Below are positions 15,302 to 21,245 of a DNA stretch of 21,245 nucleotides, one piece after another. The notes beneath the pieces were generated by a model. That model saw only the letters and a program-made list of their open reading frames with translations. It was not told where the DNA came from and did no database searches. The position numbers were made by a program, and so were the translations under genes. The DNA lies in the NCBI GenBank assembly GCA_934643865.1, contig CAKUCX010000059.1:1-21245 (forward strand), in the 5' to 3' direction. The DNA is from an uncultured Kiritimatiellota bacterium. Its GTDB lineage: Bacteria; Verrucomicrobiota; Kiritimatiellia; RFP12; UBA1067. Each line of letters opens with the position of its first letter. Position 1 is the first letter of the stretch.

Positions 15302-16840
15302 ATGAACCTCAACAGAAGACACTTCCTCCTCGGCTCGGCCGCGTCGGCCGCGCTTGCGGGGTGCGCCTCCACCAAGATCGCCCCGCGCACGCTCGCGGCG
15401 GGCGAGAAGGCCAACGTCGCGGTGATCGGCCTCGGCATCCAGGGCCGCACGGCCCTGCTGCCGCAGTTCCTCGCGCAGTACGACCGCGGCGCCAAGGTCG
15501 TCGCGTGCTGCGACTGCGACAAGGACCGCCGCGAGGACGGCGCCAAGCGCGTGAACGACTACTACGCGAAGAAGAAGATCCCGAGCGCCTGCAAGGCCGT
15601 CGCCGACTTCCGCGACGTGCTGAAGGACCCGACGATCGACATGGTCTGCATCGCGACGCCCGACCACTGGCACGCCTACATGGCCGTCGAGGCGATGAAG
15701 GCCGGCAAGGACGTCTACTGCGAGAAGCCCCTCACGTTCTCCATCGACGAGGCCCGCAAGGTCATCGCCGCGCAGGAGAAGTACGGCCGCGTCTTCCAGA
15801 CCGGCTCGATGCAGCGCAGCTGGCCCGTCTTCCGCACGGCGTGCATGATCGTCCGCAACGGCCTCATCGGCGACGTCAAGTACGTCGACGCGAACTATGG
15901 GCGCGGCGGCTCGAAGCTCGGCGGCCCGTCCCACCCGATCCGCTTCTTCGACGATCCGAAGAACGCCGCCACCGAGGGCGCGCCGAACCCGAACGTCGAC
16001 TGGGACATGTGGCTCGGCCCGGCGAAGTGGCGCGCCTACTCCGACCAGCTCGCGCCGCGTGGCGTGAACAAGTTCTACCCGATGTTCTGGCGCTTCGACG
16101 ACGACTTCGGCACGGGCTACAACGGCGACTGGGGCGCGCACCACCTCGACATCGCCCAGTGGGGCATGGACATGGACAAGAGCGGCCCCTACAAGATCAT
16201 CCGTTCCGACGAGCCGCACTCGACCGACCTCTACCACGGCGGCCGCCGCCAGTTCGGCATGAAGATGCTCTTCAGGAAGCCGGACGGCTCCGACATCGAG
16301 CTCTACCACGGCCCGTTCGGCACGTGGGGTACGGTGTTCTACGGCACGAAGGGCGTCGTCGCCGTCAACCGCGGCAAGATCGCCGTCTGGGAAGGCACCC
16401 TCGTCAAGCCCACCGCCGAGATCCGCAAGGCGCTCGCCGACATGAAGCCCGTCGCGGGCCTCACCGTCGTCGCCGCCTCCGTGGGCAAGGACTACGGAAC
16501 GGACTCCTCCGACAAGAAGGACGACCGCCTCGCCGCCACGCTCAAGAAGCTCTGCGAGAAGTACGACCTGGAACACGCCAAGGTCCAGCTCTACAAGAGC
16601 CCGAACCAGGTGCAGAACTTCGTCGAGTGCTACTTCAGCCGCAAGCCCACAATCTCGCCGGCCGAGGTCGGCGGACGCGGGTCGATCCTCTGCGGCCTCT
16701 GCAACATGAGCTACGTGTACGACACGGGCTTCGGCTGGGATCCCGTCAAGATGGACTTCCCGGCGGGCTGCTCCTGCCGCAAGATGGGCCTCTCGCTCAA
16801 GCGCGAGTTCTCGCGCAACGGCTGGGACGTCGTCGTCTGA
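15302..16840 (+). CDS. Exported Gfo/Idh/MocA-family oxidoreductase with Tat signal and lipobox
   Basis: A 512-residue protein. The N-terminus has twin arginines (NRRHFLLGSAASAALAGC) and a lipobox LAGC at 18-21, so it is probably a Tat-translocated lipoprotein. A Rossmann fold follows: VIGLGIQGR (41-49), IATPDHWHAYMAVEAMKAG and CEKPLTF with the family's E141-K142-P143. In the C-terminal domain GDWGAHHLDIAQWGMD gives the usual active-site His residues. The family oxidises or reduces sugars with NAD(P), often as tightly bound cofactor when exported. It stands alone on the plus strand, divergent from the beta-helix gene and followed by a terminator-like hairpin. The Tat-exported TIM-barrel genes about 5 kb away are plausible pathway partners. 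Length and C-terminal features fit the longer versions common in PVC bacteria and Bacteroidota. Confidence 0.92.
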   Translation: MNLNRRHFLLGSAASAALAGCASTKIAPRTLAAGEKANVAVIGLGIQGRTALLPQFLAQYDRGAKVVACCDCDKDRREDGAKRVNDYYAKKKIPSACKAVADFRDVLKDPTIDMVCIATPDHWHAYMAVEAMKAGKDVYCEKPLTFSIDEARKVIAAQEKYGRVFQTGSMQRSWPVFRTACMIVRNGLIGDVKYVDANYGRGGSKLGGPSHPIRFFDDPKNAATEGAPNPNVDWDMWLGPAKWRAYSDQLAPRGVNKFYPMFWRFDDDFGTGYNGDWGAHHLDIAQWGMDMDKSGPYKIIRSDEPHSTDLYHGGRRQFGMKMLFRKPDGSDIELYHGPFGTWGTVFYGTKGVVAVNRGKIAVWEGTLVKPTAEIRKALADMKPVAGLTVVAASVGKDYGTDSSDKKDDRLAATLKKLCEKYDLEHAKVQLYKSPNQVQNFVECYFSRKPTISPAEVGGRGSILCGLCNMSYVYDTGFGWDPVKMDFPAGCSCRKMGLSLKREFSRNGWDVVV

Positions 16841-16866
16841 CGCGGGCTTCCCTGCCGGCTGTGCAG

Positions 16867-16898
16867 ACGGGGTCGTTCCCTTTGGGGGACGATCCCGT
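16867..16898 (+). terminator. Stem-loop downstream of the Gfo/Idh/MocA gene
   Basis: ACGGGGTCGTTCCC and GGGGACGATCCCGT form a 14-bp stem with two G-U pairs and a TTTG loop. The tail (TTGCTTG) is only weakly U-rich, so it is a plausible but not strong intrinsic terminator between this gene and lnt. Confidence 0.6.
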
Positions 16899-16931
16899 TT
16901 GCTTGCCAGTCCAAAGCCTCCCTTCTTCCCT

Positions 16932-16943
16932 CCCCCCCCCCCC
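16932..16943 (+). repeat. Homopolymer of 12 C just before the lnt start
   Basis: Twelve C residues end 4 nt before the lnt ATG, within a longer pyrimidine-rich leader. No Shine-Dalgarno sequence is visible. The tract is prone to slippage in replication and also to sequencing-length error. Confidence 0.9.
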
Positions 16944-16947
16944 GGCC

Positions 16948-18666
16948 ATGAAGCAGAAACTCCTCCTTTTCTCGCCCGCGCTCCTTTCCGCCCTTCTCCT
17001 GTGGGCCATCTTCCCGCCGATGGGGGAGGTCTGCGCGCTCGCGTTTGCGCTCGCGCCGCTCCTCGCGGTGGCGCGCCTCGCGGCGCCGGGCAAGTCCGCG
17101 CAGGCGTGGTTTCTGGGGGGCTTCCTCTTCTGGTTCGCGACGCTCGCGTGGATGCCCGCCATCGCGAAGAACAACGGGCCGCTCCCGCTTGTCCTCCTCG
17201 GCTGGGCCGGCCTCTCCGCCCTCTGCGCCGCCTACTTCGCGCTCTTCGGCTGGCTGAGCGCCCGCGCGTGGAGCGGCGTCGCGGCAGGGGGACGCGCCCC
17301 GCGCGCCGCCAAGGTCCTTCTGCTTCTCCTCGTCGAGCCCTTGCTCTGGGCGGGCCTCGAATGGGTGCGGAGCTGGCTCTTTACGGGATTCGCCTGGAAC
17401 TTCCTTGGAACGGCCGTCGGCCAGCTTCCTTCGCTCGCGGCGCCGGCCCGCCTCGGAGGCGTCTACCTCGTGAGCGCGCTCGTCGTTCTCCTGAACGGGG
17501 TCTTCGCGACGCTCGCCTGCCGCCTTCTCGCGCAGATCTGCCCCAGGGGCGAGGCGGACGCCGCCCACGACGGGCCGCCGCAGGACGGCGGGCGGCTGGC
17601 GCCGTGGCGGCCGGCGTTTTCCGGCCGCATGGGCCAGATGTGCGAGACGGCGCTTCCCCTTGGCCTCATCTTGCTCGTCTTCGCCCTTTCCGGCCTCTCC
17701 CGCGCGCCTTCCGCCCAGCCCCCCGCGCACGCCCTTCGCGTCGCCCTCGTGCAGCGCAACGCGCCCTGCATCTTTTCCCGGCGCGACGGCGCGCAGGACC
17801 CCTACGAGGTCTTCGGCCGCCTCCTCGCGACGGCGTCGGCCGCGCGGCCCGATCTCGTCGTGTGGGCGGAGAGCGCGATGTCGGAGTTCGGGCATCTCGA
17901 CAGCGACAACGCGCGGCATGCGGCGCTCGCCTTCGCGCGGCAGACGGGCGGGGCCTCCCTCCTCGCGGGCGGCGACTGGTGGCACGTGGAAGGCGGCGAA
18001 CGGCGCGTCTGGAACGCGGCGGGGCTCTACACGCCCTCGGCGACGAACGTCGAGCTGCAGGTCTACGGCAAGCAGCACCTCGTGCCGTTCGGCGAGTACA
18101 TCCCCTTCGACAAGTGGCTCACCCCGCTCCAGCGGCTCTCGCCCGTCGGCGTCTCCATCTGGCCCGGCGAGGCGAAGACCCTGCGCCTGCGGCTCAATCG
18201 CGCGGATGCGGCGCCGACGGTCGCCGTCGCGCCCCTCGTCTGCTACGAGGACACCGACCCCGTCCTGTCGCGGAGGGCGGCCCGCCTCGGCGCGCAGGTC
18301 ATCATCCTCATCACGAACGACAGCTGGTTCTCGCATTCGCAGGAGCCGCTTCAACATGCCTGGCAGGCGGTCTTGCGCGCGATCGAGACGGGGCTCCCCG
18401 TCGTGCGCGTGGGCAATTCGGGCGTGACGGGCGTCATCTTCCCGTCGGGGCGCGCGCGCTGGCTCGAAGACGGCGACGGGCACGTTCTGGTGGACGCCGC
18501 AGGGACGATGATCGAGACCGTCCCCGTGGCGGCTTCGCCCGTCCTGACGCCCTATGCCCGTCTGGGCGACCTGCCCCTCGCGCTCCTCTTCGCCGCGAGC
18601 CTCGGGTTCGCGGGCTTCACCGCGCGCCGCCGCGCGCCGTCCCTGCGCGCGGCCATCGAGTCCTAG
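16948..18666 (+). CDS. lnt: Apolipoprotein N-acyltransferase
   Basis: A 572-residue inner-membrane enzyme that adds the third acyl chain to lipoproteins. The N-terminal 200 residues hold several hydrophobic segments (about 4-22, 28-45, 53-72, 78-104, 121-145 and 170-195). A membrane segment at 234-250 then leads to the periplasmic nitrilase domain. The catalytic triad is visible as WAES (E308), GKQHLVPFGEY (K375) and VCYED (C432), with TNDSWF after it, and a last membrane segment lies at 541-558. A Pro/Gly-rich insertion at 199-230 lengthens it relative to E. coli Lnt (512 residues). The ATG at 16948 has no Shine-Dalgarno sequence and follows a C12 tract. The stop TAG shares CTAG with the stop of the convergent receptor gene. 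Its presence supports a diderm envelope. Confidence 0.95.
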   Translation: MKQKLLLFSPALLSALLLWAIFPPMGEVCALAFALAPLLAVARLAAPGKSAQAWFLGGFLFWFATLAWMPAIAKNNGPLPLVLLGWAGLSALCAAYFALFGWLSARAWSGVAAGGRAPRAAKVLLLLLVEPLLWAGLEWVRSWLFTGFAWNFLGTAVGQLPSLAAPARLGGVYLVSALVVLLNGVFATLACRLLAQICPRGEADAAHDGPPQDGGRLAPWRPAFSGRMGQMCETALPLGLILLVFALSGLSRAPSAQPPAHALRVALVQRNAPCIFSRRDGAQDPYEVFGRLLATASAARPDLVVWAESAMSEFGHLDSDNARHAALAFARQTGGASLLAGGDWWHVEGGERRVWNAAGLYTPSATNVELQVYGKQHLVPFGEYIPFDKWLTPLQRLSPVGVSIWPGEAKTLRLRLNRADAAPTVAVAPLVCYEDTDPVLSRRAARLGAQVIILITNDSWFSHSQEPLQHAWQAVLRAIETGLPVVRVGNSGVTGVIFPSGRARWLEDGDGHVLVDAAGTMIETVPVAASPVLTPYARLGDLPLALLFAASLGFAGFTARRRAPSLRAAIES

Positions 18667-20795
18667 AACGTCGCGCGCAGGCCGATCTCGAACGTGCGCG
18701 GCTCGCCCACGAGGCACTCGTAGTAGTGGCGGGCGCTCTCGAAGTACTTCTCGCCGAAGAGGTTGCGCACGCCGAAGGAGAGGATCCAGTTCTCGCCGCC
18801 GCCGAACTTCGAGAGCGGCATCGACACGTTGAGGTCGAAGACGTGCGAGGGGTCGAAGCGCAGGTTCTTGTTGACGTAGCTGCCGCGCATCGTCGCGTAG
18901 CTCATCGAGCGGAAGCGGTAGCCGGCCCCCACCACGACGTCCTCCAGCGAGCCCCACGTGAAGCGGTAGGACGTGTTGAGCCCGAGCGTGTGGGCGGGAC
19001 GGCGCTCGAAGTCGCGCCCCTTCGTGCCGGGCGCGACGTTGCGGTCCGTGTAGCTGTTGAAGCCGTACAGGCCGAGAAGGGTCCAGTTCCGCGTCACGTC
19101 GCCCGAGACGGAGAACTCCGCGCCGCGCGAGGTGTTGCGCCCGTCGTACGTGTAGTAGCCCGTCTCCGTGTCGGCCTCCGGCACGTTCTCCTGCTCGATG
19201 CGGTAGGCGGAGAGCGAGAACCAGAGCTTGTCGCCGGGCCGGACGCGCACGCCGCCCTCGTACTGCGTGGCGCGCCAGGGGGCGTCGGGCGTCGAGCCGT
19301 CCGCATTCCGCAGGCCGAGCATCGGCGTGCGCGTCTGGGAGAGGTTGCCGAAGAAGACGAGCCCGTCGAGGGGGCGGATCGTCAGGCCGCCGCGCGGCGA
19401 GACGGCGTCCGCCGTCTGGTGGAAGTAGCGCACGTTCGAGGCCGTGTACGCCTCCTGTTCGAAGTGGTCGTAGCGGATGCCGCCCAGGAGGGTGAACCAG
19501 TGCCACGAGACCGCATCCTGCGCGAGGAGGCCGTAGCGCGAGGTCGGCGTGCCGAACCCGCCCGAACTTTCGCGGTAGACGTAGTCGGGCTGCACGACGA
19601 ATGCGTTGGTGACGACCTCGAACACCTCCTTCGTGTAGACCGAGCGCGTGAAGACGTTGTAGGTGCGGTTGAGCGAGCTGCCCTCGCTGAAGGTCGAGGT
19701 CATGTAGCGGTTCCCGGACGTCCAGCGCCCCGTCTCGAAGAAGTCCTGAAGCTCCGCGCCGCGCCCCAGGTAGGGCTCCTGCATCGTGAACTCCCAGCTG
19801 GAGACCATCATGCCCGCACCGAACTTAAGAAGCCAGTCGTCCGTGACCTGCCAGTCGAGCCAGGGGTTGAGCAGGAAGCTCTCGTAGGTCGCGCGGTCGC
19901 CGCGCCGGCAGGACGACTCGTACCAGCCGTAGCCCGCCGCCGGCCGCCCCCGCCACACGGGCACGCCGATGTAGCCGGGCTGGTCCGTGTACTGGAAGAG
20001 CGTCTTGAGGCCGAACGTCACCGTATCGGCCGGCTGCGCGATGAAGGAGGGCGCGACGGTGAACGACTCGCGCGGACGCGCCCCCTTCTGGATACCCTCG
20101 TTGATGTAGGTCGGCTCGTAGTAGTCGGCCGTCGCGAGGACGCGCACGGCGGCCTTGTCGTCCACGACCACCTCGTTCGCGTCCACCATCCCGCGCTGGC
20201 GGAAGGTATGCTTGCCGACGGAGGTGTTCTCCTGCACCTGGATCTCGTCCTTCGCGAGCGTCGCGCCCTTCAGGTGGAGGTTCACGGCGCCGCCGGCGCC
20301 CGAGGCGTTCTGCGCCGCGCCCGCGCCGCCGCCGAGCGCGCCGATCGGCCCCTTCACGACCTCCACGCGGTCGAGGAGGAACGGGTCGATGAAGAGCCCC
20401 GCGCCGCGCCCGACCGGCATGACGCCGTCGAAGGTCGGCTCGGTGCCGCCCATGCCCCGGATCGCGAACGTGCCCGGCTGGCGGATGAGCAGCGACTTGC
20501 CGCCCGTCTCGATGCCCGGCACGAAGCGCAGGAGGTCGTGGAGGTCCGTGGGGTTGTGTTCGCGGATGAAGTCCTCCGTCAGCGTGTCCACCACCGTCGG
20601 CAGCGCCTCGGGCGGCACGTCCGTGAACGTCGCGCCGCTCACCCGCTCGGGGCGGTAGCGCGAGAGGGCCGAGCCCTCGACGACGATGCTCCCGAGGTCG
20701 ACGACCTCCAGGGCGTTGGTGGACAGGTCTATCTCGGCCAGGCATGCGGAGCAGCCAGCCAGAACGGTCAACAGAATGGGTTTTGCCATGCCCAT
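18663..20795 (-). CDS. TonB-dependent outer-membrane receptor (siderophore-receptor type)
   Basis: A 710-residue protein. A short signal peptide (PILLTVLAGCSACLA) precedes a possible TonB box near LGSIVVEG. The plug domain (about 55-180) includes DLLRFVPGIETGG, FAIRGMGG, LLDRVEVVKGP and a Gly/Ala-rich stretch ending in GGAVNLHLKG. The remainder is a 22-strand-type barrel with repeated aromatic strands, a C-terminal SFGVRNLFGEKYFES and a final Phe (RATF), as expected for BAM recognition. It imports a ligand, probably an iron chelate or similar, using TonB energy. The partial tonB gene lies 46 nt upstream in the same direction. Starts at 20795 (MGMAK) and 20789 (MAK) are both possible, and neither has a clear ribosome-binding site. 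The signal contains an LAGC that could be read as a lipobox. The ligand cannot be inferred. Confidence 0.92.
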   Translation of the reverse strand: MGMAKPILLTVLAGCSACLAEIDLSTNALEVVDLGSIVVEGSALSRYRPERVSGATFTDVPPEALPTVVDTLTEDFIREHNPTDLHDLLRFVPGIETGGKSLLIRQPGTFAIRGMGGTEPTFDGVMPVGRGAGLFIDPFLLDRVEVVKGPIGALGGGAGAAQNASGAGGAVNLHLKGATLAKDEIQVQENTSVGKHTFRQRGMVDANEVVVDDKAAVRVLATADYYEPTYINEGIQKGARPRESFTVAPSFIAQPADTVTFGLKTLFQYTDQPGYIGVPVWRGRPAAGYGWYESSCRRGDRATYESFLLNPWLDWQVTDDWLLKFGAGMMVSSWEFTMQEPYLGRGAELQDFFETGRWTSGNRYMTSTFSEGSSLNRTYNVFTRSVYTKEVFEVVTNAFVVQPDYVYRESSGGFGTPTSRYGLLAQDAVSWHWFTLLGGIRYDHFEQEAYTASNVRYFHQTADAVSPRGGLTIRPLDGLVFFGNLSQTRTPMLGLRNADGSTPDAPWRATQYEGGVRVRPGDKLWFSLSAYRIEQENVPEADTETGYYTYDGRNTSRGAEFSVSGDVTRNWTLLGLYGFNSYTDRNVAPGTKGRDFERRPAHTLGLNTSYRFTWGSLEDVVVGAGYRFRSMSYATMRGSYVNKNLRFDPSHVFDLNVSMPLSKFGGGENWILSFGVRNLFGEKYFESARHYYECLVGEPRTFEIGLRATF

Positions 20796-20841
20796 GTAAA
20801 CGCCGGAGGTTCCACGGTGGTTCAGGGGAAATTGCGGCCCA

Positions 20842-21245
20842 TCACTGTCCGTCGCGCAGACGGAAGGTCAGCGTGAGGCGGGCAACGGCGGGGACCGCCC
20901 TATGGCCGCGCTTCGCGGGGCGGAACGTCGCGCGGCGCGCGGCGGCAACCGCCGCCCGTTCGAGGTCTGAAAAGCCGCAGCTCGCCACGACCTTGACGCC
21001 CACCACGGCGCCCTGGGCGTCGACGGCCAGCTCCAGCGTGACGTCGCCCTGTTCGCCGCGCGCGCGCGCGCCGATTGGATACTGCGGCTTGATCGTCCGG
21101 CGCGGCGCGGGCGGCGCGTCCACGCGCGCCTGCACGGGCGCGGGCGCGGCGGCGGCCTGGGGCGGCGCGGCCGCCGGAACGGGGGGCGGCGTCGTCTCGG
21201 GCGCGTCGGGTGCCTCCGGCTCCTGCGGGCGCAGCGCCGTCGCCC
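20842..21245 (-). CDS. tonB: TonB C-terminal domain protein, N-terminus beyond window
   Basis: The frame is open through the right edge, so the N-terminal membrane anchor is not visible. The visible part starts with a Pro/Ala/Glu-rich periplasmic linker (PQEPEAPDAPETTPPPVP and onward). It then has the TonB C-terminal domain: IKPQYPIGARARGEQGDVTLELAVDAQG split by a usual turn, SCGFSDLERAAVAAARRATFRPA, and a final LTLTFRL strand. TonB transmits proton-motive force to outer-membrane receptors, and the next gene is such a receptor. ExbB/ExbD genes may lie to the right but are not in the window. The Met-like GTG at 21135 is internal, not the start. Confidence 0.93.
   Translation of the reverse strand, partial: ATALRPQEPEAPDAPETTPPPVPAAAPPQAAAAPAPVQARVDAPPAPRRTIKPQYPIGARARGEQGDVTLELAVDAQGAVVGVKVVASCGFSDLERAAVAAARRATFRPAKRGHRAVPAVARLTLTFRLRDGQ

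Noticed and set aside
16711..19506. 931-residue minus-strand frame spanning lnt and part of the receptor gene
   Set aside because: It crosses two well-supported genes in conflicting frames and reads as Arg/Pro-rich shadow sequence.
16899..20876. 1325-residue plus-strand frame over lnt and the receptor gene
   Set aside because: Same reason: it is out of frame with lnt, antisense to the receptor, and has no domain signature.

Overview
The window is a GC-rich stretch of a Gram-negative (diderm) bacterial chromosome. An outer-membrane TonB-dependent receptor, TonB and apolipoprotein N-acyltransferase show the diderm envelope. Three Tat-signal-bearing sugar enzymes (two TIM-barrel isomerase-like proteins and one Gfo/Idh/MocA oxidoreductase), a large exported beta-helix protein without an autotransporter barrel, and AT-rich degenerate tandem repeats between genes suggest the PVC group, most likely Kiritimatiellota/Verrucomicrobiota or Lentisphaerota. 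That placement is inference from gene style; no rRNA or tRNA gene was seen.

Layout. Nearly everything from 1 to 15024 reads on the minus strand. From the right of that block: an exported two-copy beta-helix protein (15024-11413) with its own promoter; pheS (11318-10266) with a very good sigma70-type promoter; repeat region C; two Tat-exported TIM-barrel sugar isomerase-like genes (10019-8763 and 8685-7780); repeat region B; then a compact run of a YchJ/SEC-C protein, a HAD phosphatase, a membrane-anchored helical-repeat protein, folB, a fused nucleotidyltransferase-sugar kinase (MurU-AmgK-like) and a 730-residue unrecognised protein (7381-802). The last two overlap by ATGA, as do the SEC-C and HAD genes. 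Repeat region A separates this run from hslO (Hsp33), which runs off the left edge. On the plus strand, a Tat/lipobox Gfo/Idh/MocA oxidoreductase (15302-16840) diverges from the beta-helix gene and is followed by a terminator-like hairpin and lnt (16948-18666). lnt converges on a TonB-dependent receptor (20795-18663), the two stop codons sharing one CTAG. A partial tonB lies upstream of the receptor.

How the genes may work together. The Tat-exported TIM-barrel proteins and the Gfo/Idh/MocA protein look like parts of an extracytoplasmic sugar oxidation/isomerisation route. TonB and its receptor form an outer-membrane uptake pair. The fused MurU-AmgK-like protein suggests recycling or salvage of a free amino sugar to a UDP-sugar, and the coupled 730-residue protein carries a faint protein-kinase-like signature that makes the pair the best candidate for undescribed biochemistry.

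The most unusual non-coding feature is a family of three repeat regions (566-809, 7549-7783, 10060-10268). Each has arrays of an 8-bp unit (NN-ACTTAA) in inverted arrangement, and each abuts or overlaps the stop codon of a minus-strand gene with the same boundary sequence. A second, 7-bp AGGTTYT array fills the leader of the membrane-anchored gene.
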